Source: Liolophura sinensis (Eukaryota; Mollusca; Polyplacophora; Chitonida; Chitonidae). From it: 64,000 nt of DNA. Positions 22,053 through 35,600 of this stretch are shown here, piece after piece. The notes under the pieces are model-generated. The model made no database searches, was not told the DNA's origin, and saw only the letters and a list, made by a program, of their open reading frames with translations. The first letter of the stretch is position 1, and each line of letters begins with the position of its first letter. The translations under genes were made by a program, and so were the position numbers. The stretch covers positions 40,678,191 through 40,742,190 of the forward strand of contig NC_088302.1 of the NCBI RefSeq assembly GCF_032854445.1, written 5' to 3'.

Positions 22053-24289
22053 TGCATTGGGATGATTACCTGTTACTGCTACATTATGGCTTCTTCAAAG
22101 CGCAATCGCAGATGGTTTGTTTGTTCGCCAAAACCACGCATACACAGATAACGCATGCTAACATCACTGGTTTAAATCCCACACAGTTCAAGTTTCACAA
22201 ACCTTTTGAGCCAAACTTCTTTTAAGAAAGCCATGAAAAAAGTTTTCATTTCTCTCCAACTGAAAAAGAATGGAAAGAAACAAATGTAAAGTCATCAGTT
22301 AACATCTTTCAGCTAGAGCTAAGTATATCAGTTTTTACCGGGGAAACGTCCCTAATTACAATGTTAAATATTCGCCCATTTTGGAGTCCATTAATGACTA
22401 AATACAAGATGATGCGGCTTAAGATTTAGCAATTCAGGATTAGACCTGAATGTGTCGATGTTGTAGGGACAGACAGTACGAGCACCTGACTATCATAATC
22501 GGCTCAGTGGCCACAGGTAGACAGCTGTACGGCCGATCTAGTCTTTAGTGGTTCACTACCATCAAGCTCATCATGCTGTTACTAACTTAATCTTAATCAA
22601 CAACCGTAGGAAACTACCCTTAAGAATAGGCCGAATTCAATAATTCAGATTTACTTATCTAAAAAGCCGCTCATTATCATCGCGAGAATCAAACTGTGTC
22701 AAATTTGGCCAAAGGGATTTTGAGCAAGGGGGGAAAAGAAAGCTGGAGATAAATGATTTATGCCTACTTTTGCTTTCCATTCTCTAAAGTACTCACGCTG
22801 TAAAATATTCATCTTCAATCTTCAAATGGCAAATACGACCACCACGATGTTTGTTAGAGTTTATTCAGGCCAATTCAACTGTTATGTGATCAAGAAAATC
22901 CGAAGAATCAAGTCATTTAGCGGTCCATTTGATATGCAGATGAACCAATCAGAACCGTCATAAAGAAACGGCTTGCTAGACACGGTAATCCTTCTATCCC
23001 ATTGTACCAAGGACAAATTCCATTTGCGGTGTTTTATTGATGGCTCCCTGTGTCGGTTCATTTATCGCTCGGTATTAGGTATCTAGAAATCCAACATTCC
23101 TGCAAGACCAGGCTGCGGTCAGTTTTCTGGTACCAGATTTTCTTTGATCATTCGCTCCCAGCTGCTGGTATCAACCCACAGAGCCTCTGTGGAGATCGTT
23201 ATGTTGACAGGAGTAATTGAGAGCCGGGTTATGCTGCCTTAGCGTGCAGCTCTACATGTCTGCTAGTGCCTTGCCTCGGCTTCTCCTTCCACTAGTTCTT
23301 ACAAAAGGTTTACCTGTCCTGCGGGAGTTTTCCTCCAGATGTCAACCTAACCTGTTGAGGTGACAGGCGCGTGCCAGAGGAATATACCTCCTCGACAGGA
23401 GAACTCCCTCTGTACAGAAGACTTGTCACGGAAAGATCTTTGTCTGGATAGTATCAGACCTGGGAAGATCATAGGCTCCTATATGTTTCTCCTAGATCAG
23501 TGTGAACTTTGGTTTAAGATTCAGATTCACCTTTATCCTCTTCGATCGCCATATAGTGATATATATAAGGTAGATGTAGGTATAATCTCGTGGCGCAGTA
23601 AAATAAAGAAACAAGATGTTTTATATATGTCGTCATAGTGTTGTTTACAGGTGTTAGTTGAGCAGGAAAATTAGTCACAGGTAACATTTAAGATCTGCGC
23701 TTGATAACACACAGGGCATACCGCAGACGGCGCATAGTATGGTTTCCTCTGATGAGTCACCATTATGAATGATATACATGAAACAATATGCCTTCCTTTA
23801 AACCAGAAACTCTCAAGTTAGAAAATGGTTTTACTCTCCGTGATATAGTCCTTAATATTGTGTAACGTGAAACTGGCCCACATTGGCGACAGAGTTCAAC
23901 AAGTTTGGTATGACCGGGAATTATTGCAGCAGTAGACACGACCAGGCACTCTACACGACTCGGTCTGCTGGCCCGCTGGCAGCCCGGCTTTCTTGCCGCT
24001 CCATATTAAAACACGCAATAACCTTGGTTATAATACGGTCCTTACAGAGAGTCACGCATACTACTGCTGACATAGATCACCCCTTGGCCGGTCCCGAGTG
24101 CTTCAGACGCCACCCTCATTCGGCATATATTTGAATGCACCCTGTGATTTCCTCTTGTAGCAAAACTAAGTTAATAAAAGCTTGTTGAAATGAGGAGGCA
24201 CCCTGTGTGGAGTGTTGAACGATCCGAAGGAAAAAAGATTAGTAGCCACTGTGCAATCAAGAGTTTTAAAATCTCTGACTTATTGATCA
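22053..24289. other. Unassigned region
   Basis: No gene, array or recognised mobile element is supported. The sequence around 23000-23400 is somewhat GC-richer than its surroundings and could be an old dispersed repeat, but nothing in the window confirms that. Confidence 0.45.
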
Positions 24290-24560
24290 CTTGACGGCCC
24301 GTGGGGCAAGTCTTTTCTAGCTCAAAAGCTCGGACAATAGCGCCGGATCTCCGGCCGTGTCTCGGGGTTAATTCCGCGGGGGGATAGCGACGAACTTCAC
24401 AGGACGTTAAGTCAACAGTGATGAAGCCTCGCCACCGGGACGAGGCATATCGATCTCCGACGTCAGCCCGTCATGGTCCGTTCCCAGCCTCGTACAGCGG
24501 AGACAACGTCGTTTTTCCCCACCAACACCCCTACGGATTGCCGGTCCAATAGAGTTTCGC
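24290..24560. other. CpG-rich island
   Basis: This ~270-bp stretch has many CpG dinucleotides and is much more GC-rich than the AT-rich surroundings. It contains gccggatctccggc (stem gccgg/ccggc) and gcctcg/cgaggc separated by 9 nt. A 43-codon plus-strand frame starts at ATG 24421 (MKPRHRDEAYRSPTS...) and stops at 24552, with no recognised homology. It may be a promoter or a first exon; direction is unknown. Confidence 0.45.
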
Positions 24561-27500
24561 CAAATCTTCACATTTTATGCTCGTTTTTCAAGACTTAACA
24601 GTTTACTTACGGTTAATATTCAAAGAACCGTCATGGCCCAAGGCGGAATGCTACATTTTTTCAGGCTACGTTCTTTCCTGAAGAGATGTGGGTAAATATG
24701 CTAAGGTTTATTGGACTGAAAGGTTATTCTCATAGAATGTTTCGAAATACCATGTCCTTGTTCGCAACAGGAATGCCCTTGGCAGGCGTAATGTCAGGAA
24801 CTGTTCGAGACATGACGAGGGATAATCAAACGCTTGGCAAATACAAATATTCTGTGATCAGGGTTATTGCCTTTAGACATGTAGAGGTGTTGGTATAGCC
24901 ACAGTGTATAGAAATAGGGCTAATTTAGTGGTTAAGAAAGGTTTCTGAGTTAATTCAGAAAGAACTCTTGATAACCCCTGAGATATACTGGATTGTCGAC
25001 TTTGATATACTGTAGCCGTCAACTTTTAACAACTTGAGCTCTGAATGGAAAGCGCCAATTTTATGTAGTGCAGTTTGTATTTAGATGTATATGGTGAAAG
25101 TATGGGCACTTTGTGAGCATATTAATCAGTCAGTCAATTAATAAATCAATGCAATCAAGACGATCTACAATGAAACAGTCAGTAAAATAACCAACAAAAA
25201 AGTTGTTCTGAGCTAGACCGTTTCTGTGATTGCCATCGGCGATGGACCTTCTTGAGCGAAAATAATGCCATTTCTATCTTTTTTTCACCGACGTCGTGTG
25301 AATGTCAGACAAATGTAAATCCTATGATTTTACAGTGAAGTATAACTACTTACGCTAAAGCAAACAGTCATCTTTTCACATGACCATCATTGTATCATTC
25401 TTTATGATCAAAACGAAACCAAAACAAATCGAAGAGACCAAGATATGGAAAGCAGTGGAGCAAAGAGAAGGTCAGACAGGATGCTAACTTTTCTAAACAT
25501 CATTCTATCCAGAAGCAATACACGACTCTGGAACTTTTTTCTTAAGAACTGTTTTGAGGTATAGCAAAATTCTGTTTGTTAATGTCGCCATTACGAGTGG
25601 GCGTAAATAACTTTCCCTGTGATGAAACGTTGGCCTATAACAAGCAAATCACTGAGGTGGGTAGGTTCCTTGGTTTAGCACAACTGTTCTCTTTGAAGGT
25701 GAAGTTATATACTCACAACTCGTTTTTGACCAGTCTATGGAAGAAAGGACTCTGTACCTGGAAAAGATTTCAATTATCAGTTAGGGCGTAGATTGTTCTA
25801 CCTGACGGCAGCCACTCGGCAGTCAATCTGAACAGAGGATAATTAAAGAGTCCCGTGGTTAAAGCTGTAGGGTGAGAAGTCGAGCTTTTACAGCTTATTC
25901 CTCCGGGGAGCATAACATAGCCCGGGTAACGACTCTAATGATGGAAACGTCGAGGAAACTGTTTAATCAGGGAAGCTTGAATGATTTACTTATTGATCAT
26001 CTACAACGCCGTGGAGTGGACACTTCCAAAGCGTCCTCTACTGGCCTCCACTCGCCACTTATTGTCCACCGCCAGCTCTATCAAATGCCTCTGGGTACCA
26101 GGTCAATTAAGCAGTACGGGTTCCGCGACGTGGAGTTTTCAGCAATCTCATTGGCTCGTGTGGCGTGGTTTATTTGGAGACTGTCTGTCAGATGCGATCG
26201 TCCGTTAGGGGCTCTGTGAAAGCCGTTTGCTCAGATTAACGATAACCAATGCAAACTGAGAAACGGGTCTGTGATCATAGACCCACAATACTGTCGTAAT
26301 ATGACTATTGTGTTCATACAAAAGCCGCAAGCGTCTGCAAGAGCGCATGTAAACAGTCTAGCGAGCTAGTGTTCGTCATCAGTCCACGTATGATGGAAAA
26401 CAGTTAGTGGAGAGCATCAGACATGATACATGCAGCTACATATCAACAAATAGTATCGCCATTGTTGTCTTGATGTCATATCAGAACGCATATTTGATAA
26501 GATAACCGATTAAAGGAACCCATAACGGTAGGTACAATAAATTATAGTCTGTGTATTATACCCGACAAAAAATGAGCTATATGGGGTTGGGGGAGGGGCA
26601 CTTTTCACACTTAGTGTTGCCTTCAGCTACCAACTCAACATACAGGATTGATCATAGACTCTCCACTTTGGAGGTTTTGTAATACATGTACATGTTGAAT
26701 TTGCATTACCAAGATGCTGCAAAGGAATTGTGCCAAAAATTCTGTTCATTTATCTCCACTATAGCCATTAGAAAGTGTCTAATATAACTGGACATTCTTT
26801 CATTAATATTTACTACACTGACTAAACATACATGACTTACATTTGTTGAACCGCACATGAAGTAAAACGTGGTCAGCTAATATTTACCTGAGCTGACAGA
26901 CAAACAAGGTAATAAATAAATAAATAGATTCTTCGAGTGCTACACGAGGGTGTCATGAGTAGATCTAAGAGATACTTAAGCTGGATAAAACTCATAGCTG
27001 ACTTTTCCAGTGACAACTATGACATCGTATGTTTAATTCATGACACTAAAGCCCCGTGTCTGAAAAACGGATAATGCTTTTACTATATAGTTGTCCTTGA
27101 TGTCATATTAACGTTGTGCAGTGGCTGCTTTCGATATAGGTAGGGAAAACCTCTGACATGAAAAATCACTCGATGGTGATCCTGCTGGAACCCCTGAAGA
27201 ATTGGAGACATGGAATGCTTGTAATAACCATCAACGTAATCTGCACATTATAGAACAACAATGGTCAACCTCTCTGACAGAAAGAAGGTGGAAACGTCCA
27301 AGTAAAATCAAAATATCATAGAGTCAATGCTTCATTTGACAAAGAACCCCATTAAATATCCTTAAAAATTAAGATCTGTACATCTGTCCCCTTGGAATCA
27401 ATTACTATGGGAACTATATGGAGACTGGAATAAATAAAAAACCCTTTGGACACCATCGAATCAGCATCGGGCGTCTCACCAAAGGACAAATGTCAACAGA

Positions 27501-27583
27501 AAATGCCCAAATAACTTCATCATTCTTTTCAGAAACAAGAAGGCTTTTGAATTGTACACACAAGGAGATCAGGTTGTTCGCCT
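24561..27583. other. Unassigned region
   Basis: It holds several short overlapping open frames (for example 25872-26219 plus) without recognisable domains. A short AAAT repeat lies near 26911-26930. No gene is supported. Confidence 0.45.
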
Positions 27584-27930
27584 CAGTCCGTTATACCACG
27601 CAACATGTCCGTTATCGCACACAACACAGTTCGTTATTCCACGCAACCTGTCCGTTATGTCACACAACACAGTCCGTTATTTCACGTAACCTGTCCGTTA
27701 TCGCACACAACACAGTTCGTTATTCCACGCAACCTGTCCGTTATGTCACACAACACAGTCCGTTATTTCACGTAACCTGTCCGTTATCGCACACAACACA
27801 GTCCGTTATACCACGCAACATGTCCGTTATCGCACACAACACAGTCCGTTATTTCACGCAACCTGTTCGTTTTCCCACACAACACAGTTCGCTATTCCAC
27901 ACAACCACAGCCTGTTATCCCACGCAACTA
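27584..27930 (+). repeat. 43/86-bp minisatellite built from a ~21-bp motif
   Basis: The motif is cagtccgttatnncacncaa. The segment gtccgttatcgcac recurs at 27607, 27693, 27779 and 27822, giving periods of 86, 86 and 43 bp. The motif lacks stops in several frames, so a spurious 190-codon frame spans it (27418-27990). Confidence 0.92.
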
Positions 27931-29829
27931 CCGTCTCTTAACCCACATGTCTGCATGATGTTATATGTATCTAGTACACATCTGATGTAGACTGTTGTTT
28001 ATTAGCAGGCAGATTAAAATCACACTTTAAATCAGGGGTTCAAATGCCGCTTGAATAAACAGATTCTCCATGAGAGTTTGAAAACTGAATAAAATCCAGA
28101 AATAGTCAGACGTTATGCATGGAGTCAGCATTTATTTCTTTATTTAATTGATGAAACACAGATTTTACCTGCAAAGCGATATTAAAGCGGAAGTACCCGA
28201 TATTTTTGAACAAAAATCGATCGGCACAAATCCTGTCGAGTTTTCACTGTTATTTTAGCGTAGAGAAAATAAATACTTTTCAGGAAACGTTAGCCTATTT
28301 TGTACACGTGTTATCGTTCAAAATCGGTAATATAGTTAATAAAATTTGTAGCGCATGTCGCATTTCTTTAAAACTTTTTAAAACTATAGAATCATTCAAC
28401 ACTATAATTAGTACATATTTACAGAAATGCAATAATCCGAAAATCTGACTTCATCAGCCAACAAGGAATGTTTGCCAAAATCTGCGGTACAGCAATCTTT
28501 ACGGTAAATGTCGTCTTGGTAAAAGCCGAGTGGTCATCAAAGAAATGCATTTGATATAATAAAAGACCTACACCATAGAGAGTAAAACAAGCACAGAAAG
28601 CATTATTTACTTATATGACGGAAATAGATCTATAGATAGTAGAAACTGAACCGTCATTCGTCAGGCAACTAAACAACCCCCCTGACTTAAAGCAGCCGTT
28701 AAATCACGGAGTCTCAGAGCTAGATTGCAAAATCACAGGTAGACAAGAATTGTGAGGTTTGCATAAATCACAATTTTGATGAAGCGGTTTAATTAAGTTC
28801 CCTTTTAAAACTTGTTATTGGATTTAACGTTTCTGAAGTACAACCACGAACAACACATAACTCAGTGGATCCCAAAACGACTCGGCGCTTTAACCATTCC
28901 CTTTGTGGTACTCGTACAGATAACGATGCCAGTCATGTATTACACATGTTCACACTTACTTATCAGACTATGTGGGGAAGTTTTTGTCATTTAGCCGATA
29001 CGGGGTTATGTGTTGGCACTGGGGATTCAGTATTAACATTAGAATTACACTGAACAGCTTGGATTTCTTCTCTCTAAGCTCTCATTGCAGACTAATGCGT
29101 CATTGGTTTTGGTACCGAAGACTTGGTACAAGCAGACCATAGACGACAAGAAATTATAACTGTTCACAATGCGGGCACTTGGCCAAGGCTGTTGATGGTA
29201 CTATTCCGAGCCGTCCATCTCAGCATGTTAATGTACTATGGGGTAGTCTGTCGGAAGTAATGATGTCATCAACCCGTAACATTTGTCTGTACTATACATG
29301 ACTAGGTGATAGATAGTGGCTAGCCGGTATCCCCGGGCTGTGGTATTTCTCGAGTTGTTACACTACTGATAGTGTGATATAGATCAGGTCCGCCCGGTCA
29401 GACCGTGTCACCTTCCCATATAGCTAGCCAGTCAGTTGCCGCCGTCTTTTGTTACAGTCGAGAAAGTACGATCCAGTGCAATAAAATAATCGATCTATAT
29501 TTCTCTGCCTTTTTTTTTTTACTGAATTACGACCCACAAGAGTGTTTGTGATACCACAGTTACGTCTAGAGCGACTTTATTCTTGTCGCGTTCACTTTGA
29601 AGCTTGTCGATTAACAGCAACAGCGTAGTGAAGTAGGAAGAATATAGCTGTCATCTTGTTCAAATTTCAGCGCTGGGTTGATTTGTGATCTGTTGATGGA
29701 ACTTGTGATTAGACGTCATTTGGTTGAATGTACTTCGATCCATATTGTCTTACCAAGTATGAAGCACTAGTGTAGTCAGGCACAAGTACTTGCTGGATAA
29801 TGGATTTATTTAGTTGTGCGATTGGTTCT
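27931..29829. other. Unassigned region
   Basis: This is AT-rich sequence with short open frames only; I see nothing identifiable. The stretch 29100-29460 is slightly GC-richer. Confidence 0.45.
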
Positions 29830-29877
29830 TAAGGTCATACTCAAGAATCTTTCACTTATACCACGACAGTGTATGGG
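29830..29877 (-). mobile_element. Antisense SINE core remnant
   Basis: The reverse complement of catactcaagaatctttcac followed by ttataccacgac matches the conserved SINE core (gtcgtataagtgaaatattc, ttgagtacg) with a few changes. Neither the head nor the tail survives. Confidence 0.6.
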
Positions 29878-31015
29878 TGCAGGTGACTGATGTGTTTGAA
29901 GTAAACCACTGGACTTTGGCAAGAAAGTGACAAACATTCACACGTGCGAACCACTATATTTGTGGAAGGATTCAGTCAACAAAAACTGTGTCTTAGTCTC
30001 TAAAAAGCAAACTTTTTCACTCACGCAACCATCACATGTTCTTTCTTGAAAGTGTTTTTGAATCTCGTTAAACGGCACTAAAGCACGGAAAACAGAAACT
30101 GTCCAACAACGATACACATTCATTGTACAACACGAAAAGATGAGTTGAATCCTGTATTGAAAGGGATTTTCCTATGATAGATTTTTGGTGCAGGAAATGG
30201 ATGGAAATAGGGCAATAGGAATGTTGTAACGTTTATTAAGAATTCTCTTAAGACCAGTTGTCTTACCAATAAGGTAAAATGTTCGAATCGGTCTTACCTA
30301 TATTGCCGCCTCGGCAACAACTTTCAGTAGTTTATCACGAAGGCTTACCTGACAAATGTACTATTCGGCTCCCTCGCACATAATCTTCAATTGCATCATG
30401 TGCAGTGCTTTCAAATTCGGTGTACAACAAAAAAGAAAGAAATAAATAACCCGTTATGTAAAGGTTCAGCTATTTGGGTAGTGAATGGGATATACCCTTA
30501 CTTGAGCATGTAGTTGGATACTGACCGTTAATATCCAATGTAAAAGATTACTATTTTAAGTAAAAATACCTTATTTCATTTTATAAATGTGGAATGTTTA
30601 GTGTAAAAGGTATAAATATTTACTCAATGTTAAAAACATGTACAGTAATTGTTGAACGTTCACTAGATATTCTAACAGTATGGCAATCCAAAATAAAGTC
30701 TCTCACTCACCTGTTTTGTATTAAGAACAAACCGATGTATGTCCGAAAATTGCAGTAGCAGTAAGCTACATATATACATTTGTATTGAAGCGAACAGGAC
30801 AGTTGTAAATAAAACAAACAAATGAAAAAAGCGATATAGCCCTCCAATAGTCAGTTAACACCAAATTGGCTGTATCTAGATGAAAATGAGATTTTTATCT
30901 ATGGCAAAACATTATGGTAATTAAATAAGGATGTAATGTAAAACTGACTCACTCAAAGACATTAAAACATTGCAGGTCTTAGTGTGTGTTGTTTTAATGT
31001 AAGTGTTTATTAAAT
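29878..31015. other. Unassigned AT-rich region
   Basis: No gene or repeat is recognised before the dispersed repeat at 31016. Confidence 0.45.
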
Positions 31016-31290
31016 GTGTTCTGAGTAATTCTAGACCAGTGATGTGTAATAAATTGCAATTAACATCATTGCATTTTTATGCAATTGTGTCAAATTCTAT
31101 TCATGCCATAGTGCTACACGGGTGTCTAAATTGCTGTATGATGAATAGTTAGAATAAAACCTTAACTTAACAAGACTCCGTATTTCACCAGTTACGTCTG
31201 ACCATTTGGCAACTGTCACATTATTGTCACTGCTCTGATTTTACTCTCCATGCTGTAGACTTCTTTCATTAACAACGTACTCTTCCAAAA
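31016..31290 (+). repeat. Dispersed repeat, copy 1
   Basis: It shares ordered blocks with 42700-43030 and 43478-43653: tgagtaattctagacca, taataaattgcaattaac, the accagttacgtctgaccatt-like block, ggcaactgtcac and ctgctctgatttta. The order and spacing are kept over about 270 bp, which identifies a dispersed family. No coding capacity is visible. Confidence 0.7.
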
Positions 31291-31505
31291 TGCCCTTGTA
31301 CATAAGCAATGTTTTTGTAAATACAGTGATGCACTTCCAATTCCAGTGTGCAAAGAGTGGAATATGCAGATAGCAGAAACCTCACATTCGGTATGGTTTA
31401 AGATTATATTCCCGTTTAAAAATCATACTGTGGTTTCCAGTAAGACATGGGCCATCCACAGTCTTAGTGGATCTGACGTCAGGGTAGTTTGTTCTAGTTC
31501 AGGTG

Positions 31506-32236
31506 CATCCACATACTTATTTATCTACATAGTTCACCATTCCGCGATCATCCACATACTTATTTATCTACATAGTTCACCATTCCGCGATCATCCACAT
31601 GCTTATTTATCTACATAGTTCACCATTCCGCGATCATCCACATACTTATTTATCTACATAGTTCACCATTCCGCGATCATCCACATACTTATTTATCTAC
31701 ATAGTTCACCATTCCGCGATCATCCACATACTTATTTATCTACATAGATCACCATTCCGCAATCATCCACATACTTATTTATCTTCATAGTTCACCATTC
31801 CGCGATCATCCACATACTTATTTATCTACATAGTTCACCATTCCGCGATCATCCACATGCTTATTTATCTACATAGTTCACCATTCCGCGATCATCCACA
31901 TACTTATTTATCTACATAGTTCACCATTCCGCGATCATCCACATACTTATTTATCTACATAGTTCACCATTCCGCGATCATCCACATACTTATTTATCTA
32001 CATAGTTCACCATTCCGCGATCATCCACATACTTATTTATCTACATAGTTCACCATTCCGCGATCATCCACATGCTTATTTATCTACATAGTTCACCATT
32101 CCGCGATCATCCACATACTTATTTATCTACATAGTTCACCATTCCGCGATCATCCACATACTTATTTATCTACATAGTTCACCATTCCGCGATCATCCAC
32201 ATACTTATTTATCTACATAGTTCACCATTCCGCGAT
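31506..32236 (+). repeat. 43-bp minisatellite, exactly 17 copies, highly homogeneous
   Basis: The unit is catccacatacttatttatc, tacatagttcaccattccgc, gat. The array is 731 bp, exactly 17 x 43. Only a handful of substitutions occur: a catgctt variant at copies near 31592, 31850 and 32065, plus rare gttcac to gatcac, gcgat to gcaat and tctac to tcttc changes. Such homogeneity indicates recent amplification or ongoing homogenisation. Confidence 0.97.
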
Positions 32237-32583
32237 CAATTTAGACTTTAAACTTCATGTACTTCCTACATCCTCTTGTGATACGCTGGACGCTGGCTTT
32301 TCCGCTAACAAGCAACAGTCAATAAGTACTTCCGTAATATTTTCTTGAAGTTATAGTTCATGATACATGTACATTGATATTGTTTATTTTCTGTCGTCGT
32401 CTTCTTAATACTGAGCAGCTCACCCTCAACCCCCATCCCCTCTCTTCAGACGAAGGGCTTTTGACTGCACAAAACATTGCACTGATTCATAAAAGAAAAT
32501 GATGTTGGCAATGGAGATCACACGACAGCATGCTGTGACAAAAGCAAAACTTGCTACACTGGGAAATATACTCTAAAAAGCAT

Positions 32584-32651
32584 CAGGTGCGGTACTAATA
32601 GATCATCAGACGAGCATTTGAGCTAGCTGATAAAGGTTTATACCGCACCTG
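32584..32651. repeat. Perfect 11-bp inverted repeat
   Basis: caggtgcggta at 32584-32594 is exactly complementary to taccgcacctg at 32641-32651, with a 46-nt interval. It may be a cruciform, a hairpin or the termini of a very short element; no target duplication is evident. Confidence 0.6.
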
Positions 32652-35600
32652 CGAAACACGAAGATGTATATGTTGTGAGGGATGGGTTAGTGTAAGATTA
32701 CGATCTGTCCCAAGACAATGTCCGCAATTAACCTTAACATCGCCGCAAACCATCTATTTTTGGGGCGTTGACATTTCCGCCGACTGTCAAGTGAATCTTT
32801 GTCGGGGTAGTTAACGGCCATTGTACTCTGGGGATGTGACGTATTTATGCAACCTTTTCCACTGGGTCAAGTAAAAGCTGATAAGACTGCTATCTCACGT
32901 TACCCTGGACCCGCGTGTTAGCTTTTTAGTGAGGCAGCACTATTAATATGCCAACAGTGTGGGCACAATGCCGCAATATAACCAAAACTGTCCAGATAGC
33001 AATGTTAAACTCATTGGGACACCAATCGCCTTTGCTGATGAGTTGTAGGCTAACCTTCAAGTCTGAAACAGTCCTACAGTAAAATTCTCTATGGAAAATT
33101 GGAAAAAGGCCTTATTCTAGTTTTCTGAAATCACAAACTTGCTAGGATTAACACGGCTTATAGGTATTATTCGATAAATGATAGCGAGAAGTTTATGACG
33201 TTTTCTCTATTTGTGTTGTACTGGTATCTCTGACTTTGGCCACCTCCAAAACCATCAAATACCGGTGCACGCCTTCGGCAAAGAATTTCAGTTGATGTCC
33301 ATACAATGTGAACTACAACGGCAAAGAGTGTTAACGGCTGACAAAGATAGGCCTACTTATACAGTTTTTTTTCAATATCTAAAACTGTACCATTATACAG
33401 ACGAAAAAGGAAGCAAAGTTGTGTGAAGTTCTGACAACGGCATTCCTCCTACAAAGGAGTGGAGTTTCAATCAGGAAATTAAACTTCAAAACACGTATCT
33501 TACAGCTCCATATCTTTAGGGCAGCACGGAGACATCTCAGACCTGTGCTTTATGTACCTATTCCTAGCTCTAGCACGTTCTATCCATTTCCGGACATATG
33601 GGAGACGGCCTCGTACGTAATGACATCACGACCAACAAACCAGTCGGTCAATCAGTCCTGATTTAACATCAACATCCTGGCCTGTATGTTTTTACGACGA
33701 TTAATCAGAGCAGTACACATTTTTTGGTTGTTAAACGTTAGCATTGGATGCGTATGTGTGAATGCTTGGTTCATTATGTTTTTGGATTACTTCTTCTGAT
33801 TTCAGCTTATTCAAGATGACTCCAGTTGTGTCATGAGGTACATTTAATGTAAACGTTTTCCAGTTTACATGAAGTTTTTGACTTTAAATTTTTCCGTGGC
33901 AGATTTCCGATAATTACTTTGGGTGGAATGCGTTGATCGATAGTAACCATTTAAAAATATCGATAAAATACTTTTAAAGCGTTTGTGTAAAAACGTAAGG
34001 ACAGTGCTGTGAGGCATTTGTTTGAGTCATGGTTAAAATTGTGGACAGGAGATACATAACTTGCATGTTTACACTGATATAGGTGTTTTTCGCCAGACAA
34101 AATGAATATGATAATAGTTCAGATTAGTGACAGTCGGGTCCAGGGTTCTTACAGATACATATGCGCACCGACATTTAATCATCAATGTGGACCTTGTGGA
34201 CGACTTCGATGTCGAAAATGCGATATTAGTCGAATCAAACGAGTCAAGCCACCAAGTGAAGTTGAACTGCTGGTAGTTAGGACCACCGTGGAAGGGGGAA
34301 GTACACGTATTGGGCATAAAGAGTCTTTAAGTAAAGCTGTTACCGTCCGGTGGTTACCAAGTTTGCCCTTCTGTGAAACCTTTACCTGGCGTAAACTCTG
34401 ATCGACTGGCGTCAGGTAGTGTGCCTGTGACATTCTGTGACATTACAATGGACGGTCCAAGATCTGCCTGGCATTTGCCGACCAGTTTTTCGTATCGGTA
34501 GCGACTGTCTGTTCATTTTATCCACGCATCCACCTGATTAAACCAGAGTGGACGACCACTTGACTCTCTCAATCACGTTTGACATCATTAACGACACGGA
34601 CTTGATGCGGAATGTTCTCAAGCATCTGCCCTCGTCAACAGTGAATTGTTTTGGCACCTTGTACTTGAAAAAATCAATAACTACAGTCATCCAAGACGTT
34701 GATTACAGTGAAAACCGCTGGTCAATACAAATTGAATTAGCTCCGCCTCTTTCTAGATAACAAGTACAGCACAATAAACACCGGCGAGAACTTTGGTCAT
34801 AGTTTTAGCAGGCCCATCCAAGAGTCTTAGGCCCTCTCCACATAGGCTTAAAATCATGGCAATCAACGTTATAAAATTTGAAAATATCCAATCCGCTGGA
34901 TAAAGTTTCCTCACAATCTAGCGCAAAGCAATCAACGTTATAAAATTTCATATTAACCTACAATATTAGCCACAGTTCTTCTGAGATTTGTCAAAATGCT
35001 AGCTGTCAGCAAGGAAAGTGTTCTATGGCCTATATAGCTGACAGTTTGATTGCTCTGGCTTGAACGTCGTTTCCAAAATTATCTATATTGTATTACGACA
35101 GTGCGCTTTTGCAGCTGGTCGATGTCAATGTCTTGGATCACCGGCACCCTTGCCGACTACCCCTTGCTCAGCCCCATGCGATTACATTTTAATGCGAATT
35201 CTACTTCGCCCTCCTGGACACAAGGCTGATGCCCTGGCCACGTTGTTGGGTTATGGGCACCCTTTACAAGAATCTAATGTAGGCTTTAATATACATCGAT
35301 TACTGCATGCTTGCGAAATACATACGATGAGTTCACAATAAGCGTATATCATTAAAGAGTTGTTTTCACATGATGTTTGTATTGGCTGAACTTCTGTACC
35401 CTTTTTTCTGTTATTCTCATCAAGGACCAGAACTGTTACCGGTACTAATAAGCTATGAAACAGTAACATAATTTGGTTAAATCCGGCTAGATGCACACAT
35501 TAAAAAGTTTCTATAAAAGCTTCGTTTGAGATCGTTCAAATCTTCCATCGTGCCATAAAAGCATCAAATGTGCGGTGATATACCCTTGGGTCAGATGGCA

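Noticed and set aside
27418-27990. 190-codon plus-strand open frame
   Set aside because: Its bulk is the 43/86-bp minisatellite, which happens to lack stops; the flanking codons show no domain.
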